From Planctomycetota bacterium (GTDB lineage Bacteria > Planctomycetota > Phycisphaerae > Sedimentisphaerales > SM23-30): DNA of 24,250 nt. Position numbers and translations under genes: made by a program. Of this stretch, positions 1-7,079 are shown in pieces (the first letter of the stretch is position 1; every line of letters begins with the position of its first letter). The stretch spans positions 1-24,250 of the forward strand of contig JAKQBU010000593.1 in the NCBI GenBank assembly GCA_029573975.1, written 5' to 3'. The notes under the pieces were generated by a model. The model worked only from the letters and a program-made list of their open reading frames with translations. It did not search any database and had not been told where the DNA came from.

Positions 1-615
1 ATCGTGGAATACAACGAACACAATGACACCTACGAAGCCCGGCTCAGCGATGGCAGCATGCCCGCCCTCAAAATCAATCAGATGTATCGCGACATGATGA
101 AAAAGGGCCAGTTGCCCCCCGACGCCAGGGAATTTCTGCAAAATAACGTTCGCTCCGCCAAATGGCTCATCGAATCAATCGAGCAGCGGAAGGCCACCCT
201 CCTGCGGGTGGTCAACCATGTCCTCCAAACCCAGCGGATGTTTATTGAAAACGGCCCCCTGCACCTCAAACCCCTGCCGATGGTCGATGTCGCCCGCGAT
301 CTGGGCATCCATGTGGGAACCGTCTCCCGCGCCGTTGCCGGCAAATACATTCAAATGCCCAATGGCATCTATCCCCTGCGGCATTTCTTCTGCGGCGGCA
401 CCGAAAACGCCCAGGGAGAAAGCGTTAGCTGGGATGCCGTCAAAGCCAAGCTGGAAGAAGTCATAAACAGCGAAAACAAAGACCAGCCCTTCAACGATGA
501 CGACCTGGTCGTCGAAATGCAGAAACACGGCCTCCAGCTCGCCCGCCGCACCATCGCCAAATACCGCAGCCTCCTCAATATCCCCCCCGCCCGCCGGCGG
601 AAAAAATTTCAATAA
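1..615 (+). CDS. rpoN: RNA polymerase sigma-54 factor, C-terminal part (cut by the left edge)
   Basis: This is the last ~204 residues of sigma-54, the sigma factor that directs RNA polymerase to -24/-12 promoters and needs an AAA+ activator to open them. The reading frame is open to the first base, so the start and the N-terminal activator-binding region lie outside the window. Numbering from the GTG at position 4, a helix-turn-helix segment is visible near residues 93-112 (VARDLGIHVGTVSRAV), followed by KYIQMPNGIYPLRHFF, a typical sigma-54 DNA-binding stretch. The RpoN box, which reads the -24 element, is ARRTIAKYR at residues 180-188, close to the canonical ARRTVAKYR. The basic tail (RRRKK) is normal. 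Full-length members are roughly 470-500 residues, so about 60 percent is missing here only because of the window edge. The gene is followed by 244 bp of AT-rich DNA before rpsB and is probably transcribed separately from it. Confidence 0.96.
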   Translation: MVEYNEHNDTYEARLSDGSMPALKINQMYRDMMKKGQLPPDAREFLQNNVRSAKWLIESIEQRKATLLRVVNHVLQTQRMFIENGPLHLKPLPMVDVARDLGIHVGTVSRAVAGKYIQMPNGIYPLRHFFCGGTENAQGESVSWDAVKAKLEEVINSENKDQPFNDDDLVVEMQKHGLQLARRTIAKYRSLLNIPPARRRKKFQ

Positions 616-726
616 TCCTGACTATTTATATCATAACTATTTGGTTGCAACTTACTAATTTGCAATAGGTTATGTTTTTCTACCCCCTCTTTTGCCTATT
701 GTACCAGATTTTGCGGAAATCCCTGA

Positions 727-758
727 CGCAAATTTTTGCGGGAAATGAAAATTTTCCC
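727..758 (+). terminator. Two adjoining short inverted repeats downstream of rpoN
   Basis: CGCAA at 727-731 pairs with TTGCG at 736-740, and GGGAAA at 740-745 pairs with TTTCCC at 753-758. They lie between the rpoN stop and the rpsB promoter, so they could end the rpoN transcript. The stems are short and no clean U-run follows, so the terminator call is weak. Confidence 0.25.
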
Positions 759-770
759 AAATCTTTTAGC

Positions 771-799
771 TTGACACCTTTAGCATAAAAATTTATTCT
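771..799 (+). promoter_or_regulatory. Sigma-70-type promoter for rpsB-tsf-pyrH-frr
   Basis: A perfect -35 box TTGACA at 771-776 is followed after 17 bp by TATTCT at 794-799 (4 of 6 matches to the -10 consensus). Transcription would start near 806, giving a leader of about 54 nt before the rpsB start at 860. The surrounding sequence is much more AT-rich than the genes. It is the only good promoter seen in this gap. Confidence 0.6.
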
Positions 800-859
800 A
801 CTACGTTCGAGTAACGAGTAGTGTTCTAAATATAGGAAATATATTTTGGAGGACGCAGT

Positions 860-1708
860 TTGGATAATGCGCAGGTCCGCGAACTGATAGACGCGGGCAT
901 ACATTTTGGCCATCGGGTCGGACGCTGGAACCCGAAGATGAAACCCTATATCTTCGGCACCCGCAATTCGATCCACATTATTAATGTCAAGGAGACCATA
1001 AAGGGACTGTTACGTGCTCAGAAGTTCCTTTACCATGTGGTAGCCTCTGGCAAGGATGTTTTGTTTGTGGGCACCAAACGCCAAGCACGTTCCGTCATCC
1101 AGGCTCAGGCCGAACGGTGTGAAATGCCGTATGTCATTGAGCGCTGGCTGGGTGGAACCTTAACCAACTTCCGGACCATCCGGTCCCGTCTGGGCCGCCT
1201 GGAAGAGCTGGAAGCCATGGAAGAAAAAGGTCTGCTGGCGGCGGAAAGCAAAAAAATGGAATCAACGCTGCGGCGGGAAATGACCAAGATCCAGCGCAAC
1301 CTGGGCGGAATCCGGAAAATGGACCGGACGCCGGGCGCTTTGGTCATCATCGACGCCAAGCGCGAATACATCGCCGTCAATGAAGCCCGCAAGCTGTCAA
1401 TCCCGACCATCTGCCTCATGGATACCGATTCCGATCCGGATCTGGTCGATATTCCGATCCCCGGCAATGACGACGCCATGCGGGCCATTGAACTGGTCGT
1501 TACCATGCTGGCCAACGCGGTCATGGAAGGGAAAACTGGACGGGCAGAACAGGCGGCAGCCGGCGAAGAAGATCGCCGGGTGCGCTCGCGGCGCATCTCG
1601 ACGGCACAGGCCGCCGAATTGATTGCCAGCGGCCATCCGATCGCCCCCAAATCCGGAGCATCGGGATCGTCTGGAGAAAATCCGCCGGCCGAGTCGCAGC
1701 AGAATTAA
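860..1708 (+). CDS. rpsB: 30S ribosomal protein S2
   Basis: S2 is a primary component of the small ribosomal subunit, binding late on the outer face near S1. The N-terminus (VRELIDAGIHFGHRVGRWNP, KMKPYIFGTRN, HIINVKET) is unmistakable S2, as are the inner stretches FVGTKRQA, RWLGGTLTNF and TNFRTIRSRL. I use the TTG at 860 as start because GGAGG at 848-852 sits 7 nt before it and the protein then begins exactly where S2 proteins do. The product is 282 residues against about 240 in E. coli. The extra ~50 residues are a C-terminal tail from about residue 230 that is rich in Ala, Ser, Gly and charged residues and probably disordered. It leads the classic rpsB-tsf pair and is likely driven by the promoter at 771-799. 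Confidence 0.97.
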   Translation: MDNAQVRELIDAGIHFGHRVGRWNPKMKPYIFGTRNSIHIINVKETIKGLLRAQKFLYHVVASGKDVLFVGTKRQARSVIQAQAERCEMPYVIERWLGGTLTNFRTIRSRLGRLEELEAMEEKGLLAAESKKMESTLRREMTKIQRNLGGIRKMDRTPGALVIIDAKREYIAVNEARKLSIPTICLMDTDSDPDLVDIPIPGNDDAMRAIELVVTMLANAVMEGKTGRAEQAAAGEEDRRVRSRRISTAQAAELIASGHPIAPKSGASGSSGENPPAESQQN

Positions 1709-1738
1709 AGTTTTAAGTCCGATTCGTCAAGGAACCCA

Positions 1739-1765
1739 AAGCGGCAACCCATCCGGGGTCCGCTT
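1739..1765 (+). terminator. Hairpin between rpsB and tsf (possible attenuator)
   Basis: AAGCGG at 1739-1744 pairs with CCGCTT at 1760-1765, and inside it ACCC at 1747-1750 pairs with GGGT at 1756-1759 around a 5-nt loop. A pyrimidine/AT stretch follows but there is no clean U-run. An attenuating hairpin between rpsB and tsf is known in enterobacteria, where it lets S2 and EF-Ts be made in different amounts. Here that role is an inference from position and pairing. Confidence 0.45.
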
Positions 1766-1798
1766 CTATTCTATAGTTCGTTAAGGAGTTCGTTTAAA

Positions 1799-2668
1799 AT
1801 GGCAGAAATATCAGCATCGGCAGTAAAACAATTGAGAGAACTGACCGGACAGGCCATGATGGATTGCAAAAAGGCCTTAACCGAAACCGGCGGCGACATC
1901 GACAAGGCGGTCATCCTTCTCCGGAAGAAGGGCATGGCCGTTATGGAAAAACGCGGCGGACGGGAAACCAAAGAAGGCCAGGTCCTGGGAAAAGTATCCG
2001 CGGACGGCAAAAAAGCGGCCATCGTCATGCTGTGCAGTGAAACCGATTTCACCGCCAAAAACGCCGATTTCCAGGAAGCCGTCAAGCTGACCCTGGAGGT
2101 CCTTCTCAACGCCGATACACCCCCGCAAAATAGCGATTCGCTGGTCCAGATAAAAACCGCCAAAGGAAAAACTGTCGGCGAAATCATCAACGATATGGTC
2201 AGCAAAACCGGCGAAAAAATCACCCTCGGCAATTTTGCCTGCTACCAGCTCCAGGGAAACGGGCTTCTCCATGTCTATATCCATTTCAACGGCAAGATCG
2301 GCACCATCCTCCAGTTGGACACCGACAAAAATGTCGCCGGCAATCCCGCCGTTCAGACGCTGGCCAGCGATCTGGCCATGCATATCACGGCGGTGAATCC
2401 GGTATCCCTGTCCCGGGAGGATGTGGATCCGGCCCTGATTGCCCGCGAAAAGGAAATCGCCGCCGAGCAGGTCAAAGGAAAACCCGCCAACATGATCGAA
2501 AAGATCGTCGAGGGCAAGATCAGCAAATGGTTCCAGCAGGTCGTGCTGCTGGAACAGCCGTTTGTAAAAGACGACAAGAAAACCGTGGGCGCCCTGCTGA
2601 AGGAGGTCGGCCAGCAAGCGCAGGCGGCAATTGCACTAAAACGGTTCGCCCGCCTGCAGATCGGCTGA
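1799..2668 (+). CDS. tsf: Elongation factor Ts
   Basis: EF-Ts is the guanine nucleotide exchange factor that releases GDP from EF-Tu so it can reload with GTP and aminoacyl-tRNA. The N-terminal UBA-like helical domain is present (residues ~5-45) with the family signature LRELTGQAMMDCKKAL. The second signature appears as MLCSETDFTAKN near residues 78-89, in the core that contacts EF-Tu. The 289-residue length is normal. The ATG at 1799 is preceded by AAGGAG at 1783-1788 (10-nt spacing). It lies 90 bp after rpsB and 34 bp before pyrH, all on the same strand, in the arrangement conserved across most bacteria. The far C-terminal part (residues ~200-289) is less conserved but continues with the expected dimerisation-type helices. 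Confidence 0.97.
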   Translation: MAEISASAVKQLRELTGQAMMDCKKALTETGGDIDKAVILLRKKGMAVMEKRGGRETKEGQVLGKVSADGKKAAIVMLCSETDFTAKNADFQEAVKLTLEVLLNADTPPQNSDSLVQIKTAKGKTVGEIINDMVSKTGEKITLGNFACYQLQGNGLLHVYIHFNGKIGTILQLDTDKNVAGNPAVQTLASDLAMHITAVNPVSLSREDVDPALIAREKEIAAEQVKGKPANMIEKIVEGKISKWFQQVVLLEQPFVKDDKKTVGALLKEVGQQAQAAIALKRFARLQIG

Positions 2669-2702
2669 AAAACCCACTGGTGCATGCGTATGGGTACCAG
2701 AC

Positions 2703-3434
2703 ATGGCTGAATTAAAATATCGGCGGATTCTGCTGAAAATCAGCGGCGAAGGCTTGAGCGGCGCCGGGGGGTTCGGTTTGGCCAAAGAAGAGCTGGATAA
2801 AGTAGCCGCCCAGGTGGAAGAACTGGTTTCGCTGGGGGTGCAGCCGGCCGTCGTCGTCGGGGCCGGCAATCTGGTCCGGGGCGCCACGCTGAGCAAAATG
2901 GCAAACATTCACCGGGTAACCGGCGACCAGATGGGGATGATGGCAACGGTGATTAACGCACTGGCCCTGCAGGATGTCCTGGAAGGGCAGAAAATCCCCA
3001 CCCGGGTGCTCTCCGCCATTGAAGTTACCCGTTTCTGCGAACCGTTCATACGCCGGCGGGCCATCAAACATATGCAAAACAACCGGGTCGTGATCCTGGC
3101 CGGCGGTACCGGCAACCCCTTTTTCACGACCGACACCTGTGCCGCCCTGCGGGCCGCCGAAATCCATGCGGACGTCCTGATTAAAGCCACCAAAGTGGAC
3201 GGGGTCTATTCCGCCGATCCCATCACCCATCCGGCGGCCCGGAAATATACCCGCCTGACCTATGACGAGGTCCTGCGCGACAATCTCCGGGTGATGGACC
3301 AGACCGCCATTTCCATGTGCAAAGAAAACAAAATCGATATTATTGTGTGCAGCCTGCTGACGCCGGGCACCGTCGCCCGCGTGGCCAAAGGAGAGGCTGT
3401 CGGAACCTTGATTACCCATACTACCGAGGCCTGA
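2703..3434 (+). CDS. pyrH: Uridylate (UMP) kinase
   Basis: This cytosolic enzyme phosphorylates UMP to UDP with ATP, a step in pyrimidine nucleotide synthesis, and belongs to the amino-acid-kinase fold rather than the P-loop kinases. Visible family motifs are LLKISGEGLSG near residues 10-20 (phosphate binding), VVVGAGNLVRG near 49-59, and AGGTGNPFFTTDT near 136-148. It also has KATKVDGVYSADP, the typical nucleotide-binding loop, further on. The 243-residue length matches bacterial PyrH. No strong Shine-Dalgarno sequence precedes the ATG at 2703. Translation may partly depend on flow from tsf, which ends 34 bp upstream. The next gene, frr, starts two bases after the pyrH stop codon begins its run-out, so the two are tightly coupled. 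Confidence 0.97.
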   Translation: MAELKYRRILLKISGEGLSGAGGFGLAKEELDKVAAQVEELVSLGVQPAVVVGAGNLVRGATLSKMANIHRVTGDQMGMMATVINALALQDVLEGQKIPTRVLSAIEVTRFCEPFIRRRAIKHMQNNRVVILAGGTGNPFFTTDTCAALRAAEIHADVLIKATKVDGVYSADPITHPAARKYTRLTYDEVLRDNLRVMDQTAISMCKENKIDIIVCSLLTPGTVARVAKGEAVGTLITHTTEA

Positions 3435-3435
3435 T

Positions 3436-3996
3436 ATGAGTGTAGAAGAGATCACCTTTGAAACCGAAGCCAAAATGGAAAAAGCAGCGGATTTTCTCAG
3501 CAGTGAATTCCGCACCATTCGTACGGGGCGGGCCTCCACTGCCCTCGTCGAAAATTTGCGTGTCAATTATTACGGCGCCCAGACCCCGCTGAAGCAGTTG
3601 GCCAATCTGGCCACCCCGGAATCCAATCTAATCGTCATCAAGCCCTTCGATGTCTCCTGTATCAAAGACATTGAAAAGGCCATCCAGGCATCCTCCGTCG
3701 GCATCACCCCCAGCAGCGACGGCCGGATCATCCGCCTGACGGTCCCCCCCCTCTCCGGCGAACGCCGCCAGCAACTGGTACAGCAGATTAAGCAATTGGC
3801 CGAGCAGGCCCGCGTCCACATCCGCAACCATCGGCGGGACAGCAACAAGCAGCTCGACCAGGAAGAAAAAGACAAAATCCTCACCGAAGACCAGCGGGAC
3901 GAAGGTAAAAAGGACATCGACGAACTAACCAAAAAATATATCGCCAAAGTCGATGAACTGCTGGAAGCCAAAACCGCCGAAATTATGCAGGTCTGA
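3436..3996 (+). CDS. frr: Ribosome recycling factor
   Basis: RRF works with EF-G to split post-termination ribosomes into subunits. The 186-residue protein has the normal length and layout: an N-terminal helix with FRTIRTGRAS (residues ~26-35), a beta domain with NYYGAQTPLKQLA, and a long C-terminal helical part including LTVPPLSGERR and RVHIRNHRRD. These last two are hallmark RRF sequences. The ATG at 3436 follows the pyrH stop by a single base. Its ribosome-binding site GAGG at 3426-3429 lies inside the end of pyrH, which indicates translational coupling. It closes the rpsB-tsf-pyrH-frr cluster. No convincing intrinsic terminator is seen directly after its stop. Confidence 0.97.
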   Translation: MSVEEITFETEAKMEKAADFLSSEFRTIRTGRASTALVENLRVNYYGAQTPLKQLANLATPESNLIVIKPFDVSCIKDIEKAIQASSVGITPSSDGRIIRLTVPPLSGERRQQLVQQIKQLAEQARVHIRNHRRDSNKQLDQEEKDKILTEDQRDEGKKDIDELTKKYIAKVDELLEAKTAEIMQV

Positions 3997-4018
3997 GTAC
4001 TCCTTTCCACCGCTAATT

Positions 4019-4034
4019 TGTGATGAATATCACA
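4019..4034 (+). promoter_or_regulatory. CRP-type operator upstream of the formate/nitrite transporter
   Basis: TGTGA at 4019-4023 and TCACA at 4030-4034 are separated by exactly 6 bp, an exact match to the consensus for CRP-class regulators (TGTGA-N6-TCACA). It lies in the 141-bp gap between frr and the transporter, about 104 bp before the start codon. Which CRP/FNR-family protein binds it in this organism cannot be told. FNR sites have a TTGAT-N4-ATCAA core, which this is not. Confidence 0.5.
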
Positions 4035-4137
4035 TATTTTCCCGGGGTTTTCAGCTATTGTAGCAAAAAAGCAATAGATGGATACAAGCCCGATAGAACT
4101 TGTACCCGAATGATTGTTCTAACCCTGGGAGCGTGTT

Positions 4138-5100
4138 ATGTCATCAATGGACTCCGGAAGTTTTTCCCGCCCAAATAACCAGGTTCTGGAATCGCTGGAT
4201 AGCAAAGAGTGGGAGCTGATTACCGGTCCGGCGAAAGCCGGAAACCCGCCCCCCCCAGCCGCCAGCGGCAGGGACTTCACGCTGGATGCCTTGTTGCCCC
4301 CGGCGATGGCAGAGAAAGCCGAAACCGTGGGTATTGCCAAGGCAAATATGGATGCCGTAACCATATTTTTGCTGGCGGTTCTGGCCGGTGCTTTCATTGG
4401 TCTGGGCGGCGATTTTTGCACCATCATCGTCACCGGCACCAAACCGGTATTGGGCCTGGGCGTCACGAAATTTCTGGGCGGTTTGGCCTTTTGTCTGGGA
4501 TTGACGCTGGTGGTAATCGGAGGTGCAGAGTTGTTCACCGGCAACACCCTGATCATGATGGCGACCGTCAGCGGCAAGGTTAGCGTGACAAAGCTGCTGC
4601 GGAACTGGGGTATTGTCTATGCGGGTAATTTTGCCGGGGCCGTGGCCACCGCCTATTTTATTTACCTGAGCGAACAATATAAAATGGGGGATCATAGCAT
4701 CGGGATAACCGCCCTGGGGATTGCGTATGAAAAATGCACCGGCACGTTTATTCCAATGTTCTTCAAAGGTATTTATTGCAACGTCCTGGTCTGCCTGGCG
4801 GTATGGCTCTGCTTTTCCGCCCGAACCAGCACCGACAAAATTCTCTGCATCTTTTTCCCCATAACCGCCTTTGTCGCCATGGGATTTGAGCACTGTATCG
4901 CCAATATGTTTTTCGTGCCGATGGGCTTGTTTCTGAAAAACCAGCCGCTGCTGGCCGAAACGCTGGGCAAAGACCTCGCCAGCCTGACCTGGGGCAGCTT
5001 TCTGGTCAAAAACCTGGTCCCCGTTACGCTGGGCAACATTGTCGGCGGAGCCGGTTTTGTGGGACTCTTCTACTGGCTGATTTACCGGCGAAAAAAATAA
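4138..5100 (+). CDS. Formate/nitrite transporter family (FocA/NirC-like) channel
   Basis: This is an inner-membrane pentameric channel protein of the FNT family, which moves small monovalent anions such as formate, nitrite or hydrosulfide. The family signature GAELFTGN is at residues 129-136, GFEHCIANM at 249-257 carries the pore histidine (His252, equivalent to FocA His209), and VTLGNIVGG is near 296-304. About six hydrophobic segments are seen from residue ~72 to the end. The 320-residue length exceeds the usual ~270-285 because of a hydrophilic, proline-rich N-terminus of about 60 residues. The ATG at 4138 is preceded by GGGAG at 4127-4131 (6-nt spacing). Substrate cannot be assigned: no pyruvate formate-lyase or nitrite reductase gene is nearby. 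An uninterrupted run of eight C at 4249-4256, coding for prolines in the N-terminal extension, is prone to slippage. The CRP-type site upstream suggests control by carbon or redox state. Confidence 0.93.
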   Translation: MSSMDSGSFSRPNNQVLESLDSKEWELITGPAKAGNPPPPAASGRDFTLDALLPPAMAEKAETVGIAKANMDAVTIFLLAVLAGAFIGLGGDFCTIIVTGTKPVLGLGVTKFLGGLAFCLGLTLVVIGGAELFTGNTLIMMATVSGKVSVTKLLRNWGIVYAGNFAGAVATAYFIYLSEQYKMGDHSIGITALGIAYEKCTGTFIPMFFKGIYCNVLVCLAVWLCFSARTSTDKILCIFFPITAFVAMGFEHCIANMFFVPMGLFLKNQPLLAETLGKDLASLTWGSFLVKNLVPVTLGNIVGGAGFVGLFYWLIYRRKK

Positions 5101-5228
5101 CCATCCCGCTGTCAACCTCTAAACAACTGCCGGTCAGCCCCTCTATTATTTGAAGGGGACAGATAAACACAAGTCATTTCCCGCCATGTAGTTATATCCG
5201 CCAAAAGAGACGGCCGGCCCGATTTCCC

Positions 5229-5257
5229 TTGCTTTCCGATCTCCGGAAAAGTATAAT
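5229..5257 (+). promoter_or_regulatory. Candidate promoter for the secreted dockerin-tagged protein
   Basis: A perfect -10 box TATAAT lies at 5252-5257 and a weak -35 (TTGCTT, 5229-5234) lies 17 bp upstream. Transcription would begin near 5264, leaving a leader of about 90 nt. The inverted repeat TTTCCG/CGGAAA overlaps the spacer and could be an operator. The rest of the gap from 5101 holds only a weak CCCCT/AGGGG pair (5138-5142, 5154-5158) after the transporter gene. Confidence 0.5.
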
Positions 5258-5288
5258 AAAAATTTGTTCAGTTTGCGAATCTACTTGC

Positions 5289-5314
5289 AGAAGGTTTATC
5301 CGGTTAAACCTTCT
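5289..5314 (+). other. Perfect 10-bp inverted repeat in the 5' leader
   Basis: AGAAGGTTTA at 5289-5298 pairs fully with TAAACCTTCT at 5305-5314 around a 6-nt loop (TCCGGT). It lies between the predicted transcription start and the ribosome-binding site AGGAGGT at 5340-5346. No U-run follows, so it is more likely an mRNA-stabilising or regulatory hairpin, or a protein-binding site, than a terminator. Confidence 0.55.
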
Positions 5315-5353
5315 CAGGTTGAAAAGAGATATTTTTATCAGGAGGTAGAAACT

Positions 5354-7060
5354 ATGAAAGCTTTAGCATTTCTATTGGTGGTGGTTACAGGCCTTTCTTC
5401 GCTGGCATGGGCGGACGATTATTACTGGATCGATCCAGCCGGGGGCGAGCTGGGCGATGGAACCAAATGGGATCAGGGCTTTGCACCGGGAGTGGATGAT
5501 TACGTCTTTTTCACCGAGCCAGCCAGCTACACCGTATGGCTGGACGATTCCTACACCCATGACCGGATGACGGTCGAAGGCTCAGACCTGACGCTGGACC
5601 TGAACGGTTTTACCTATACCCTGGATTCAACGAATGATTACAATCAAGCGGTAATCATCGGCGATTACGCTTCAGGATCGGTAACAGTACGGGAAGGCGG
5701 AGTGATCAGCCATGATCTGTTTTTAGCCCGGAATGGCGATGACTCAGTCGGCCGGCTGGACCTGAGCGGGGCCGATACCTCCTGGGTAGGTTTTGATGGA
5801 AACTTTTACGGCTTCTTTTACGGCACCGCCGGCGATGCCGAGGTCAGCGTAACGGACAATGCCTATCTCTTTCACGGGCACGGCCAGAGCGGCATTTTGA
5901 TGCAGAGCACCGCGTTGTTCACTATCGACGGACAGGATAGCGAATGGTCGGTGGGTGGTTCTTTTGAGATGTCAGCCTATGGCAAAACCACCACCAACGT
6001 CAGTAACGGCGGCCGGGTAGGAATGGGACTGCTGAAAATGGCGACTTACCGGGGTTCGGAAGCAACCATCAACGTGACCGGTACGGGCCATGAGTCAGAA
6101 CTGGTGATAGAAAACAACTGGACTGACCCGGTAGGGTTGTTCATCGGCGTAGCGGGCCAAGGGATAATCAACCTGACCGGTTCCAAGTTATACCATTCGG
6201 GTAATACGGTGATTGCGGAGCGCGCCGGCAGCGAAGGCCGGTTGAATATTTATGACGGTTCATGGGCGGATTGTATGGGTTCGGTAGCCGTGGGTGGTTC
6301 ATTGGAGCAGGCCGGCGGCCGCGGATTGATCTATCTGTATGATGACCCCCAAAATGACATTTACGCCGACCTCTCCTGCGCCCTCCAGGAAGGCCGGTTT
6401 CTGGTGGTCTGGCCGGACGGCACGGTACATATGGACGGCGGGGAACTTAGTACCATATATGACTACGATTCGTACCTGGCGAATCCCATCAATCTGCAAG
6501 GCGGAACCCTGGAAGGCGGGGGCTGGATTCGCGCCCATGTGAACAATTATGGCGGAGTGGTGATACCGGGCGCTCAGGGCAGCGGCTATAACGACTGGAA
6601 ACTCCTCGACATCAGTTTCGATTATAGGCAGGACGCCAAGGCAACGTTGAAGATACCCATTGCCGGCAGCAACAGCGGATGGACTTACTATAATTACGGC
6701 GGGCTGAATGTGGGCGGCCAGGTGACGCTGGACGGTTTTCTGGATGTGGACCTCTGGGATCAGTATGTTCCTGCCTATACGGATGAATTTGTGATAATCA
6801 TGGCAGCATCGGTCAGCGGCCAGTTTATCAACGCGGCGTCGGAATATGTCTTCGAAGGCGGTAAATTCGAGGTGGTTTACCAGCCGGATCGGGTGATTCT
6901 AACCCATTTCCAAGTCGAGCCGCGCTGTACGGAATACCCCCTGGCCGATTTCAACAAAGACTGCCAGGTAAATCTGATCGATTTAGCCATTATGGCCCAG
7001 GAGTGGCTGGACTGCAATCTGGAACCGTCCGGCTATTGTCCGGGCATGTTGCCGATGTAA
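5354..7060 (+). CDS. Secreted beta-strand-rich protein with a dockerin-like C-terminal tag
   Basis: This is a 568-residue exported protein of unknown function. I choose the ATG at 5354 because AGGAGGT at 5340-5346 precedes it and a textbook signal peptide follows: MKA, a hydrophobic core LAFLLVVVTGL, and a cleavage site after LAWA at about residue 20. The upstream in-frame TTG at 5264 would bury that signal. The mature part is rich in Gly, Asp, Thr and Tyr, with repeated short strands such as GSVTVREGG and GRLNIYDGS, reminiscent of the passenger repeats in autotransporter-like and pectin-binding beta-helix proteins. The last ~47 residues contain DFNKDCQVNLIDLAI (from ~532), a single dockerin-type calcium loop followed by an amphipathic helix ending in EWL and bracketed by Cys residues. 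Such tags are frequent on exported proteins of Phycisphaerae and may serve attachment or sorting. The gene stands alone and converges on secA with 19 bp between the stops. Confidence 0.85.
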   Translation: MKALAFLLVVVTGLSSLAWADDYYWIDPAGGELGDGTKWDQGFAPGVDDYVFFTEPASYTVWLDDSYTHDRMTVEGSDLTLDLNGFTYTLDSTNDYNQAVIIGDYASGSVTVREGGVISHDLFLARNGDDSVGRLDLSGADTSWVGFDGNFYGFFYGTAGDAEVSVTDNAYLFHGHGQSGILMQSTALFTIDGQDSEWSVGGSFEMSAYGKTTTNVSNGGRVGMGLLKMATYRGSEATINVTGTGHESELVIENNWTDPVGLFIGVAGQGIINLTGSKLYHSGNTVIAERAGSEGRLNIYDGSWADCMGSVAVGGSLEQAGGRGLIYLYDDPQNDIYADLSCALQEGRFLVVWPDGTVHMDGGELSTIYDYDSYLANPINLQGGTLEGGGWIRAHVNNYGGVVIPGAQGSGYNDWKLLDISFDYRQDAKATLKIPIAGSNSGWTYYNYGGLNVGGQVTLDGFLDVDLWDQYVPAYTDEFVIIMAASVSGQFINAASEYVFEGGKFEVVYQPDRVILTHFQVEPRCTEYPLADFNKDCQVNLIDLAIMAQEWLDCNLEPSGYCPGMLPM

Positions 7061-7079
7061 GCGCCTTTGCCACCGGATT

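Noticed and set aside
4119..4137. Sigma-54 promoter before the FNT channel gene
   Set aside because: Because rpoN is nearby I looked for a TGGCAC-N5-TTGC pattern in 3997-4137 and found none.
5264..5353. Longer version of the secreted protein starting at the TTG at 5264
   Set aside because: The extra 30 residues would precede a complete signal peptide, and the strong ribosome-binding site lies just before the ATG at 5354. The TTG also falls at the predicted transcription start.
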